Origin: Daphnia carinata
Lineage: Eukaryota; Arthropoda; Branchiopoda; Diplostraca; Daphniidae
Direction of reading: 5' to 3'
DNA length: 64,000 nt
NCBI RefSeq assembly: GCF_022539665.2
Contig: NW_026712510.1
Coordinates: forward strand, 1-64,000
A program made the position numbers and the translations under genes. Under the pieces are notes generated by a model. The model saw nothing but the letters and a program-made list of their open reading frames with translations. It was not told the DNA's origin and made no database searches. Below, piece after piece: positions 1 through 12,984 of this stretch (position 1 is its first letter; every line of letters starts with the position of its first letter).

Positions 1-3000
1 ATACACGTATATTTGATGCTGTTTGAATGTAGATATTGAAACTGATTCTATAACACTATATTCATTATAACACTATATTAGACATTGAAATTCTATAACA
101 CTATATTCACATTGAATACACGTATATTTGATGCTGTTTGAATGTAGATATTGAAACTGATTCTATAACACTATATTCACATTGAATACACGTATATTTG
201 ATGCTGTTTGAATGTAGATATAAACTGATTCTATAACACTATATTCACATTGAATACACGTATATTTGATGCTGTTTGAATGTAGATATTGAAACTGATT
301 CTATAACACTATATTCACATTGAATACACGTATATTTGATGCTGTTTGAATGTAGATATTGAAACTCATTCTATAACACTATATTCACATTGAATACACG
401 TATATTTGATGCTGTTTGAATGTAGATATTGAAACTGATTCTATAACACTATATTCACATTGAATACACGTATATTTGATGCTGTTTGAATGTAGATATT
501 CGTATATTTGATGATGTTTGAATGTAGATATTGAAACTGATTCTATAACACTATATTCACATTGATACACGTATATTTGATGCTGTTTGAATGTAGATAT
601 TGAAACTGATTCTATAACACTATATTCACATTGAATACACGTATATTTGATGCTGTTTGAATGTAGATATTGAAACTGACTGTATAACACTATATTCACA
701 TTGAATAACACGTATATTTGATGCTGTTTGAATGTAGATATTGAAACTGATTCTATAACACTATATTCACATTGAATACACGTATATTTGATGCTGTTTG
801 AATGTAGATATTGAAACTGATTCTATAACACTATATTTACATTGAATACACGTATATTTCATGCTGTTTGAATGTAGATATTGAAACTGATTCTATAACA
901 CTATATTCACATTGAATACACGTATATTTGATGCTGTTTGAATGTAGATATTGAAACTGATTCTATAACACTATATTCACATTGAATACACGTATATTTG
1001 ATGCTGTTTGAATGTAGATATTGAAACTGATTCTATAACACTATATTCACATGAATACACGTATATTTGATGCTGTTTGAATGTAGATATTGAAACTGAT
1101 TCTATAACACTATATTCACATTGAATACACGTATATTTGATGCTGTTTGAATGTAGATATTGAAACTGATTCTATAACACTATATTCACATTGAATACAC
1201 GTATATTTGATGCTGTTTTAATGTAGATATTGAAACTGATTCTATAACACTATATTCACATTGAATACACGTATATTTCATGCTGTTTGAATGTAGATAT
1301 TGAAACTCACTGTATTACACTATATTCACATTGAATACACGTATATTTGATGCTGTTTGAATGTAGATATTGAAACTGATTCTATAACACTATATTCACA
1401 TTGAATACACGTATATTTGATGCTGTTTGAATGTAGATATTGAAACTGATTCTATAACACTATATTCACATTGAATACACGTATATTTGATGCTGTTTGA
1501 ATGTAGATATTGAAACTGATTCTATAACACTATATTCACATTGAATACACGTATATTTGATGCTGTTTGAATGTAGATATTGAAACTGATTCTATAACAC
1601 TATATTCACATTGAATACACGTATATTTGATGCTGTTTGAATGTAGATATGCTGTTTGAATGTAGATATTTAAACTGATTCTATAACACTATATTCACAT
1701 TGAATACACGTATATTTGATGCTGTTTGAATGTAGATATTGAAACTGATTCTATAACACTATATTCACATATACATGCTGTTTGAATGTAGATATTGAAA
1801 CAAACTGTATTACACTATATTCACATTGAATACACGTATATTTGATGCTGTTTGAATGTAGATATTGAAACTGATTCTATAACACTATATTCACATTGAA
1901 TACACGTATATTTGATGCTGTTTGAATGTAGATATTGAAACTGATTCTATAACACTATATTCACATTGAATACACGTATATTTGATGCTGTTTGAATGTA
2001 GATATTGAAACTGATTCTATAACACTATATTCACATTGAATACACGTATATTTGATGCTGTTTGAATGTAGATATTGAAACTGATTCTATAACACTATAT
2101 TCACATTGAATACACGTATATTTGATGCTGTTTGAATGTAGATATTGAAACTGATTCTATAACACTATATTCACATTGAATACACGTATATTTGATGCTG
2201 TTTGAATGTAGATATTGAAACTGATTCTATAACACTATATTCACATTGAATACACGTATATTTGATGCTGTTTGAATGTAGATATTGAAACTGATTCTAT
2301 AACACTATATTCACATTGAATACACGTATATTTGATGCTGTTTGAATGTAGATATTGAAACTGATTCTATAACACTATATTCACATTGAATACACGTATA
2401 TTTGATGCTGTTTGAATGTAGATATTGAAACTGATTCTATAACACTATATTCACATTGAATACACGTATATTTGATGCTGTTTGAATGTAGATATTGAAA
2501 CTGATTCTATAACACTATATTCACATTGAATACACGTATATTTGATGCTGTTTGAATGTAGATATTGAAACTGATTCTATAACACTATATTCACATTGAA
2601 TACACGTATATTTGATGCTGTTTGAATGTAGATATTGAAACTGATTCTATAACACTATATTCACATTGAATACACGTATATTTGATGCTGTTTGAATGTA
2701 GATATTGAAACTGATTCTATAACACTATATTCACATTGAATACACGTATATTTGATGCTGTTTGAATGTAGATATTGAAACTGATTCTATAACACTATAT
2801 TCACATTGAATACACGTATATTTGATGCTGTTTGAATGTAGATATTGAAACTGATTCTATAACACTATATTCACATTGAATACACGTATATTTGATGCTG
2901 TTTGAATGTAGATATTGAAACTGATTCTATAACACTATATTCACATTGAATACACGTATATTTGATGCTGTTTGAATGTAGATATTGAAACTGATTCTAT

Positions 3001-6000
3001 AACACTATATTCACATTGAATACACGTATATTTGATGCTGTTTGAATGTAGATATTGAAACTGATTCTATAACACTATATTCACATTGAATACACGTATA
3101 TTTGATGCTGTTTGAATGTAGATATTGAAACTCACTGTATTACACTATATTCACATTGAATACACGTATATTTGATGCTGTTTGAATGTAGATATTGAAA
3201 CTGATTCTATAACACTATATTCACATTGAATACACGTATATTTGATGCTGTTTGAATGTAGATATTGAAACTGATTCTATAACACTATATTCACATTGAA
3301 TACACGTATATTTGATGCTGTTTGAATGTAGATATTGAAACTGATTCTATAACACTATATTCACATTGAATACACGTATATTTGATGCTGTTTGAATGTA
3401 GATATTGAAACTGATTCTATAACACTATATTCACATTGAATACACGTATATTTGATGCTGTTTGAATGTAGATATTGAAACTGATTCTATAACACTATAT
3501 TCACATTGAATACACGTATATTTGATGCTGTTTGAATGTAGATATTGAAACTGATTCTATAACACTATATTCACATTGAATACACGTATATTTGATGCTG
3601 TTTGAATGTAGATATTGAAACTGATTCTATAACACTATATTCACATTGAATACACGTATATTTGATGCTGTTTGAATGTAGATATTGAAACTGATTCTAT
3701 AACACTATATTCACATTGAATACACGTATATTTGATGCTGTTTGAATGTAGATATTGAAACTGATTCTATAACACTATATTCACATTGAATACACGTATA
3801 TTTGATGCTGTTTGAATGTAGATATTGAAACTGATTCTATAACACTATATTCACATTGAATACACGTATATTTGATGCTGTTTGAATGTAGATATTGAAA
3901 CTGATTCTATAACACTATATTCACATTGAATACACGTATATTTGATGCTGTTTGAATGTAGATATTGAAACTGATTCTATAACACTATATTCACATTGAA
4001 TACACGTATATTTGATGCTGTTTGAATGTAGATATTGAAACTCATAACTATAACACTATATTCACATTGAATACACGTATATTTGATGCTGTTTGAATGT
4101 AGATATTGAAACTGATTCTATAACACTATATTCACATTGAATACACGTATATTTGATGCTGTTTGAATGTAGATATTGAAACTGATTCTATAACACTATA
4201 TTCACATTGAATACACGTATATTTGATGCTGTTTGAATGTAGATATTGAAACTGATTCTATAACACTATATTCACATTGAATACACGTATATTTGATGCT
4301 GTTTGAATGTAGATATTGAAACTGATTCTATAACACTATATTCACATTGAATACACGTATATTTGATGCTGTTTGAATGTAGATATTGAAACTGATTGTA
4401 TAACATATATATTCACATTGAATACACGTATATTTGATGCTGTTTGAATGTAGATATTGAAACTGATTCTATAACACTATATTCACATTGAATACACGTA
4501 TATTTGATGCTGTTTGAATGTAGATATTGAAACTCATGTATTAACACTATATTCACATTGAATACACGTATATTTGATGCTGTTTGAATGTAGATATTGA
4601 AACTGATTCTATAACACTATATTCACATTGAATACACGTATATTTGATGCTGTTTGAATGTAGATATTGAAACTGATTCTATAACACTATATTCACATTG
4701 AATACACGTATATTTGATGCTGTTTGAATGTAGATATTGAAACTGATTCTATAACACTATATTCACATTGAATACACGTATATTTGATGCTGTTTGAATG
4801 TAGATATTGAAACTGATTCTATAACACTATATTCACATTGAATACACGTATATTTGATGCTGTTTGAATGTAGATATTGAAACTGATTCTATAACACTAT
4901 ATTCACATTGAATACACGTATATTTGATGCTGTTTGAATGTAGATATTGAAACTGATTCTATAACACTATATTCACATTGAATACACGTATATTTGATGC
5001 TGTTTGAATGTAGATATTGAAACTGACTCTATAACACTATATTCACATTGAATACACGTATATTTGATGCTGTTTGAATGTAGATATTGAAACTGATTCT
5101 ATAACACTATATTCACATTGAATACACGTATATTTGATGCTGTTTGAATGTAGATATTGAAACTCATTGTATTACACTATATTCACATTGAATACACGTA
5201 TATTTGATGCTGTTTGAATGTAGATATTGAAACTGATTCTATAACACTATATTCACATTGAATACACGTATATTTGATGCTGTTTGAATGTAGATATTGA
5301 AACTGATTCTATAACACTATATTCACATTGAATACACGTATATTTGATGCTGTTTGAATGTAGATATTGAAACTGATTGTATAACACTATATTCACATTG
5401 AATACACGTATATTTGATGCTGTTTGAATGTAGATATTGAAACTGATTCTATAACACTATATTCACATTGAATACACGTATATTTGATGCTGTTTGAATG
5501 TAGATATTGAAACTGATTCTATAACACTATATTCACATTGAATACACGTATATTTGATGCTGTTTGAATGTAGATATTGAAACTGATTCTATAACACTAT
5601 ATTCACATTGAATACACGTATATTTGATGCTGTTTGAATGTAGATATTGAAACTGATTCTATAACACTATATTCACATTGAATACACGTATATTTGATGC
5701 TGTTTGAATGTAGATATTGAAACTGATTCTATAACACTATATTCACATTGAATACACGTATATTTGATGCTGTTTGAATGTAGATATTGAAACTGATTCT
5801 ATAACACTATATTCACATTGAATACACGTATATTTGATGCTGTTTGAATGTAGATATTGAAACTGATTCTATAACACTATATTCACATTGAATACACGTA
5901 TATTTGATGCTGTTTGAATGTAGATATTGAAACTGATTCTATAACACTATATTCACATTGAATACACGTATATTTGATGCTGTTTGAATGTAGATATTGA

Positions 6001-7598
6001 AACTCACTGTATTACACTATATTCACATTGAATACACGTATATTTGATGCTGTTTGAATGTAGATATTGAAACTGATTCTATAACACTATATTCACATTG
6101 AATACACGTATATTTGATGCTGTTTGAATGTAGATATTGAAACTGATTCTATAACACTATATTCACATTGAATACACGTATATTTGATGCTGTTTGAATG
6201 TAGATATTGAAACTGATTCTATAACACTATATTCACATTGAATACACGTATATTTGATGCTGTTTGAATGTAGATATTGAAACTGATTCTATAACACTAT
6301 ATTCACATTGAATACACGTATATTTGATGCTGTTTGAATGTAGATATTGAAACTCACTGTATAATATATATTCACATTGAATACACGTATATTTGATGCT
6401 GTTTGAATGTAGATATTGAAACTGATTCTATAACACTATATTCACATTGAATACACGTATATTTGATGCTGTTTGAATGTAGATATTGAAACTCATTCTG
6501 TATTACACTATATTCACATTGAATACACGTATATTTGATGCTGTTTGAATGTAGATATTGAAACTGATTCTATAACACTATATTCACATTGAATACACGT
6601 ATATTTGATGCTGTTTGAATGTAGATATTGAAACTGATTCTATAACACTATATTCACATTGAATACACGTATATTTGATGCTGTTTGAATGTAGATATTG
6701 AAACTGATTCTATAACACTATATTCACATTGAATACACGTATATTTGATGCTGTTTGAATGTAGATATTGAAACTGATTCTATAACACTATATTCACATT
6801 GAATACACGTATATTTGATGCTGTTTGAATGTAGATATTGAAACTGATTCTATAACACTATATTCACATTGAATACACGTATATTTGATGCTGTTTGAAT
6901 GTAGATATTGAAACTCACTGTATTACATATATATTCACATTGAATACACGTATATTTGATGGTGTTTGAATGTAGATATTGAAACTGATTCTATAACACT
7001 ATATTCACATTGAATAAACGTATATTTGATGCTGTTTGAATGTAGATATTGAAACTCACTGTATTACACTATATTCACATTGAATACACGTATATTTGAT
7101 GGTGTTTGAATGTAGATATTGAAACTGATTCTATAACACTATATTCACATTGAATACACGTATATTTGTTGCTGTTTGAATGTAGATATTGAAACTGATT
7201 CTATAACACTATATTCACATTGAATACACGTATATTTGATGCTGTTTGAATGTTGATATTGAAACTGATTCTATAACACTATATTCACATTGAATACACG
7301 TATATTTGATGCTGTTTGAATGTAGATATGGAAACTCACTGTATCACACTATATTCACATTGGATACACGTATATTTGATGCTGTTTGAATGTAGATATT
7401 GAAACTCACTGTATCACATTGAATACACGTATATTTCATGCTGTTTGAATGTAGATATTGAAACTGATTCTATAACACTATATTCACATTGAATACACGT
7501 ATATTTGATGCTGTTTGAATGTAGATATTGAAACTCACTGTATTACACTATATTTACATTGAATACACGTAAATTTATGCAGTTTGAATGTAGATATT
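1..7598. repeat. 70-bp satellite array, block A
   Basis: This is a head-to-tail tandem array of an AT-rich 70-bp monomer, about 108 copies. Each monomer contains ACACGTATATTTGATGCTG followed by GTAGATATTGAAACTGATTC and a CTATAACACTATATTCAC segment. Monomers between about 2000 and 6000 are nearly identical. Occasional variants read CACTGTATTACAC in place of GATTCTATAACAC. A few units are truncated or rearranged, for example near 61-90, 495-510, 1650 and 1770. Variants become dense after 6900, close to the transposon insertion. Short open frames on the minus strand arise only because the 70-bp repeat happens to stay open for a few units; they are not genes. Confidence 0.98.
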
Positions 7599-7606
7599 GA
7601 AACTGA
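7599..7606. repeat. Target-site duplication, left copy (MULE element)
   Basis: The 8-bp satellite word GAAACTGA ends at the left edge of the transposon and reappears directly after its right edge at 13387-13394. Undisturbed monomers of the same variant, such as the one around 14720-14735, carry the word once. This fits an 8-9 bp Mutator-type duplication. Confidence 0.85.
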
Positions 7607-8000
7607 GGTAGCCGGTGAAATAGGACTGAAACCAAATAGGACTGGAGAAATAGGACTGAAAATTTTCAGTCCTATTTCTACCGGAGAAATAGGACTGGGA
7701 GAAATAGGACTGACTTTTAAATACTTTTAGGACAGTCCTATTTCTCCACGCCATCGGTCCTATTTCTCCTTGGCCTCAGTCCTATTTCTCCTTAGAAATA
7801 GTCCTATTTCTTTTATTTTGTTCCAATAGGAACGATATGCCTCCAATCCGGTAGGCAACATATTGCGTCAGAGCGTCGGCTTATATCCATTTCCCTTTGC
7901 AAAACACCGATGGTGTTAACGCGTTACTTAAATGGTTCACCAAACATTTATCTCTTATCATATTTTAATTTAAATTGCAGAGTACCCTGAAACATACTAT
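7607..8000 (+). repeat. Left terminal inverted repeat of the MULE
   Basis: About 390 bp that match the reverse complement of about 12985-13386 closely. The outer 200 bp are built from a 12-bp word, GAAATAGGACTG, repeated about nine times in both orientations, including the perfect palindrome around GAAAATTTTC. The inner part contains the word ACGATATGCCTCCAATCCGG and a TTAACGCGTTA palindrome. Weaker inverted similarity continues inward to about 8250. The repeated words are probably transposase-binding sites (inference). Confidence 0.85.
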
Positions 8001-8155
8001 GTCTAATATAGTTCATTTAGTAAAATACTACAACGGCTACACCAGAAATATTTATTACATTTTTCTTACTTTTTAGTGCATAAAATGTTTTCCAGTTGCA
8101 TTCATTTTGTACTTGCTCTTGCAACTAGCAGCACCAACTTACCATCTAAGTCTTA

Positions 8156-8215
8156 CCATATCGGTAGTGCTCTAAGCTGGGACACGGGTAGTCCTGTGTT
8201 CGATTCTCCCTGGTT
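8156..8215 (+). other. tRNA-like (B-box) stretch inside the inner inverted repeat
   Basis: The stretch contains GGTAGTGCTCTAAGC and, 25 bases later, GTTCGATTC, similar to a tRNA D-arm and the T-arm B box. A diverged inverted counterpart lies at 12729-12790. It has no obvious cloverleaf acceptor stem, so it is not called a functional tRNA. It may be an old tRNA-derived segment carried within the element. Confidence 0.3.
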
Positions 8216-8391
8216 TCATATCATCTGAGGTTTTTAATAATTATTCTATGAAACAATTTTTGGGAAGAAAACAATTACTGGTGTTTAGGGTAATACTACT
8301 GAAATGGAAAATAATGGTATTCCTGACTTCCCAATTTCCACATGCGGTTTCAGCATTACAGCCAGTCAGTATTTAGCTCTAGAAGGTGTTG

Positions 8392-8487
8392 GGTGCTGTG
8401 AATGTGCTGTGAATGTGTGAATGTGCTGTGAATGTGCTGCGAATGTGCTGTGAATGTGCTGTGAATGTTTTGTGAATGTGCTGTGGA
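8392..8487. repeat. 11-12-bp minisatellite (TGAATGTGCTG)
   Basis: Around eight imperfect direct copies of TGAATGTGCTG lie inside the transposon, 3' of the transposase gene. On the minus strand they create a short His/Thr/Ser-rich open frame that has no other sign of being coding. Confidence 0.8.
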
Positions 8488-8793
8488 TGGAGTTTGTGGA
8501 TATGGCTGCTTTCCCTGCCTGTTGTTCGTGTCCAGCGGCCTGCCCAGTTCCTGCCCAGTTCCTGTCCAGCTGCGGGTTGTTTCTAAGGAGTCGCAAACAG
8601 TAAGTACATTTCGATAGATATCTTACTTATACCTTGCTTATGTTTTACTAATAATTTTTTTTCTTCTTTTTCTTCTTTATAGGTTATGCCTGGTAATTTT
8701 TTTTACAGTTTCCTCAGGCCGGTTTAACGTTTTTTTTTTTTCTTAAGTTTTTTTTTTATCTTTTTCATTAACTTTATTTTTATTTTTTCGTAG

Positions 8794-8833
8794 GGAGCTG
8801 ATCAACGAATTTTTGGATGACGAATGGATTTAA
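8794..8833 (+). other. Possible last coding exon of a small plus-strand gene
   Basis: A pyrimidine-rich tract ending TTTTTCGTAG precedes a 13-codon open stretch whose translation (ELINEFLDDEWI, then stop) looks like a peptide. A plausible upstream splice donor (ACA then GTAAGTAC) lies near 8598, and two T-rich tracts ending in AG follow it. The unit would converge tail to tail on the transposase gene. Upstream coding exons were not recognised, so this is a weak call. Confidence 0.22.
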
Positions 8834-9063
8834 ACATGCAAGGTAAATTCATTTATAGTTATATGCAGTATATTGGTATAATTATTGCAATTTTATTTTT
8901 TTTTAGGTCCATCACCTTCTCGAGAATTGTGGCCACTAACCAACCACCATCAAAAGGCACATTAGTCGTCGGTTGTACAAGAAGTTTTCTCCTAATAATT
9001 CAAGCAAAATGTATTACATTACATGTTATATTAAAGTAAAAAAGTCAATTTAGATTATTAAAG

Positions 9064-9069
9064 TTTATT
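9064..9069 (-). terminator. Polyadenylation signal of the MULE transposase gene
   Basis: AATAAA on the minus strand, about 73 bases downstream of the predicted transposase stop codon at 9142. Spacing and strand fit the 3' end of that gene. Confidence 0.5.
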
Positions 9070-9141
9070 TATAAAGCATGTCAATTATTATAAAGTATGT
9101 AAACAATCGTCAAATAAAATACATGTACAAACAAACAAACG

Positions 9142-11991
9142 TTATTCAGTTAATGTCATATCCAGTTCATCATTAGTACTATTAACAGCAACATTTAGGG
9201 CATGTGATGAAACAGTAGAGGGAAAAGATGAACGAAGTTCTAAAACTATTTCTTCTAGAAGATCCATTGTAGACAGCTGGGAAAAAATGATCAGTTATAG
9301 GTAAGCTTTTATTTTTTGCATGTTTAGATAACATACCTCATTATCTTGGTAACGCGCCCAAAGCTGGAACAGTACGGAATTCTTCAGTTGGGTCTCCTTC
9401 TTGCGGTGAGCCCTTATTTTATCATGGCAGAGTAGCGTGCTGGTAAGGGAAACTTCTTCGGCCAGTTTCCGCAATACCATTGTCATCTTGTAGAATTTTA
9501 AATTAGATCCGCCTGCCAACTAAAAACGATTTGGTTCAAAATTATCCATTACATGTTTATGTTCAAATGTAAATTACCTTGTTCCATTGGTGGTGCATTC
9601 CTTCACAGTCGTTATTGGTACGCGTTAATGTGTTGAAGCATGACCAGTTCTCTGGAGTCCAGAACTTGCCCCGAATCCAATTCCGCTCCATATACTCCAT
9701 CAGTGCTGGAAGTTCTCTAGGTGCTGAGCTCTTCAACGCGTCAAACACGCCAGGAATTTTACCAGCTATGAAAAAAATGTAAGTTAGTAAATGTTTTTTA
9801 CGACCATTAAATTTTACATTTTTGTGATAATTACCAGGGAGATATGCAAGGCATAGCAGGCGAAAAACAAAGTCTCGCACTGGATTCGGTCCCTTGTTGT
9901 TATATTGGGCGGCAAGGTGAAGATCCCGGACCTTTTTCAGAACGGCTTGGCACCAATGGAAATTGCAGCCAAAATGCTGAATATCCACAAAGTGCCTGCG
10001 AACAGCTGTAAATATAGCGCGTTCGAAATCGGTCACGATCCGCTGGACTCTAGGAAGGGGGATAATTTCCTATAACAATATAACATTTATTATTTTTACA
10101 TGATAAACTATTTGTAGACGATATAGTAGCTATACCTTTATCTTCTCGAAGACAGCGCTATAGTCAGCTGCTCTTCTCCTGGTCATGCAACAGAACAGTA
10201 GGGGAACTTGTTTTATTTCGTTCTTGTCGTTCTTGATAAACCCATTGATCGTGAAGAGCTATATAGAAATAAATAGGTTATAGTTAACTTTGATTACATT
10301 ATTAAGATAATTAAAAGCACCTGTTTGATGGGTTCATCAACAAAATAGAAAGTTGCGTCCATGAACCATGTCTTGCAGTCTTCCAGCTGCCGCTTCATAG
10401 TAGGGGTGAAAATAAAAGGTGCCGGGCACGGTCTTGGGCCGTTCCAGCGAAGATGGCGCCCTGATACCAGTTTGGTGGGAAAAAATTCTCCACCACAGGA
10501 AAGAAAGGGTCATCTTTCCTGGGGTTGGCGGGCATAACCTTCGCTCTTTTGTACCTGGAATAGAAACGTTAATCATTAACCCTAATCCTGATATAATTCA
10601 TTTATCTAATATACCGTAAACGACGTGTGGCCAAATCAACATCCGGCATGTGTCTTCCTTCTATGGACTTGCGTTTCTTTAATTCGGCAAACAAGATCTC
10701 CCTGGGGTCCGTAAACTGTTGATCAACGCAGGCTTTCTTCGACTCTCTAAAGATGTCAACCTATAAAGCAAAAAAAAAATCCAACTTACACATATAGAAA
10801 CTCAAATATATTTTTTTCTAAAACAACTTACCCTTCTCTGGTTTCCAATGTCTGGTGGGTGATTGTGGATGTTTTCTTGATCGTGGGGAACAAGGGTGAA
10901 GTCAGCGTTATTGTAATTCACCAAGCAGTCCAAAAGGGGGGTTTTCTTTTGTTTCACGATAGCTTTACATGGGTTTGCAGAAGGTCGGGAGGTACAGCGC
11001 CATGTATATGTGCTCTTACTGATGGCTTTTTTGCTGAAGCAAAATCCTGTAGTAAGAAAGGGAACCTTCAGTCTGATTCAATAAGCACTTTTATTTTAAT
11101 TATTACCTAATCCATCAGTAAGCTTATGGAGTCCCTTGTTCGTTCCCTCCTCATGAATCTTGTAGGATGGTTCCGTCGGTTCCTCATACGATGATTGCTA
11201 CCAAAAACGTTTAGTTAATGAAATACTAAGACAAGTTGCGATAAAACAGAAATATATACCTCCATTGTCGATTCGTTGGGTTCGGCAAATGATTCTTCTC
11301 TTCTTCCATCGCTTTCGTATGATCTTCTCGGGATTGCAGCTTCTGGAGACAGGTCTGGTAGGATGTTGCTGGTCGATTGAGGCTGAAGTTGGGCCATGCG
11401 TTTTCTTCGTGGTGGTGGAACTGGAGGAGTTGACCTAAGAAGAGGAGACAACATTAAAAGAACAGGAGACACAACAAGACTCACCAAGGGTGACATTGTC
11501 AACGGAGAATGTGGGGAGGGTGGAGAGGACGGAGCTGCTGGACGATGGGCAGAATGAGTCTGAGGAGATGTGCGAGGAGTTGAGCGCTGACGTGGTGATG
11601 ATGGACGACGTGGAGAAACTGGAACTAGAGGCTTTTTCTTGACTTCGTGTGAAGGATCGAAAATGCTCCTGGGCTTTAGCAATCTTTTTGGACGACCTCC
11701 TTCGGAACCAGCAACAGCAACAACAGCTACATCGCCATTGGATCCCCCAGATACTGCACCATCAACATCCGCTACATCTACGTTGGAACCTTGAACTACA
11801 CTACCACTAGAACACATGGCGCACCGATAAAAGTTGCTGAATTCCTTCCATGAAGGCGCAACACCCTTACGGAAGGTAACACCACAACAAAGACGATGGA
11901 CAGGAACATGGCAGCTAAGGCAAACGCAGAATTGCTTCCGGCCAAGAATACTGGATTTGCATCCCGAACATTGAATGAGAGCTGAAGACAT
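9142..11991 (-). CDS. MULE transposase, ten exons, one frameshift
   Basis: Predicted exons on the minus strand: 11991-11260, 11197-11107, 11046-10832, 10760-10615, 10554-10321, 10258-10136, 10069-9836, 9765-9578, 9519-9337 and 9276-9142. Every boundary is GT-AG and introns are only 49-69 nt. Exon 1 encodes a C4HC3-like zinc-binding head (CSGC, CLSC, HRLC, CAMC) and a Pro/Ser-rich linker. Exons 2-3 encode a FLYWCH-type finger (YTWRC ... NHPPD). Exons 5-8 encode the MULE core with the first Asp in WFMDATF, the second in VTDFERA and a Glu in NDCEGMHHQWN. Such enzymes cut at the inverted repeats and insert the element elsewhere. Summed exon length is 3n+1, and exon 5 meets an in-frame TGA at 10395-10397 while homology continues in the shifted frame. 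This implies a 1-nt insertion near 10395-10415, either a real disabling mutation or a sequencing error. Full-length product would be about 760 residues. Confidence 0.8.
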
Positions 11992-12027
11992 GATAATGGT
12001 AAGTGCTAGAGCGAAGTCTAAGACGAA

Positions 12028-12064
12028 CTATTGAAGTTGTATGGCCTTATTGTATCCATATATA
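12028..12064 (-). promoter_or_regulatory. Putative core promoter of the MULE transposase gene
   Basis: On the minus strand, TATATATGG (12064-12056) is followed about 32 bases later by TTCAATAG, an initiator-like word. The predicted transposase ATG at 11991 follows about 40 bases further on. Spacing matches an insect TATA/Inr promoter. Motif evidence only. Confidence 0.4.
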
Positions 12065-12162
12065 GTCTGTCAGACATGAGGAACGGAAAAGGGGCGGAAC
12101 CAAACCTCTCGGCAAATAGGAAGGAAGCACTTCTTGCTGTTGCATTAATTGTGGTGAAATAC

Positions 12163-12366
12163 TAAGTCTTAAGCTGCTTAAGCCGTTGATCTTCTACTTC
12201 TTTAAATCTCTTCTTTCTTTTCGCCGACGGCAACCATCATCAACCTCCTCGTCTTAATCACCCATAAGTCTTAAGCTGCTTAAGCCGTTAATCTTCTACT
12301 TCTGGAAATCTCTTCTTTCTATTCGCCGGCGGCTATCATCTTCAACTTCCTCGGCCTTAACACCAA
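12163..12366. repeat. Tandem duplication, about 102-bp unit
   Basis: Two direct copies start with TAAGTCTTAAGCTGCTTAAG at 12163 and 12265. They share the TCTTCTACTTCT and TCTCTTCTTTC words and differ at scattered positions. The duplication lies upstream of the transposase promoter. The rest of 12367-12700 holds only simple TCTACCATCT-type repeats; no gene was seen there. Confidence 0.75.
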
Positions 12367-12984
12367 TAAATTTTAATTAGTTTTATTTCAATGGCATTAC
12401 AAATATCAACTTAAGCCATTGGCGAAATACATTACTTGATGAGTAATGCTATGTCATTATGGGTCATCCACTTCCGTGGTAGAATCCTCCTCTTGGTAAA
12501 GAAGTTGAGGAATAGTTAAAATGTTAAATTTTTTTCCCCATCTACCATCTTCTACCACCTTCTACCATCTTCTACCAGCTCCTCTCTCATCCAATCTCTT
12601 TTATCTCAACAGTTCTTCTTGCTCTTGGTGAGGAACTTGCTTTCATACAGTTGAAGATTCGTTAACATTCTTTCACTTTTCATATTTAACTTAACCGTAA
12701 ATATTATCAAAAACCCCTGACCATATGCCACAACATGGAATCGAACTCAGGACAACTCGAGTCGCAGCTTAGAGCGGTACCGATTTGGTTATTACTTGCT
12801 ATATTATCTTATTTGATAGTAGTATTAGAAAGTACAACATGAGTGCAACTGGGAAAGTTAATTACCCTAATAAATTGAGACAAAATTAATAAACAATTCT
12901 GTTTTAGTTTTAATTGTATTTTATTCAATGAACTGTATTAAATACAACATATTCCATGTGCACCAGCGATTATAATTAAAATAT

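Noticed and set aside
385-711. Minus-strand open frame and similar ones at 19019-19201, 52250-52456, 55011-55226 and 61030-61224
   Set aside because: They are translations of the satellite itself, with the same peptide repeated, and end at any indel.
1-7598. CRISPR-like array of regular repeats
   Set aside because: The repeat and the spaces between are both part of one 70-bp tandem unit; there are no unique spacers and no cas genes, and the setting is eukaryotic.
10419-10619. Plus-strand open frames over transposase exons (also 9579-9782 and 10859-11110)
   Set aside because: They are antisense to exons whose MULE motifs and splice sites are on the minus strand.
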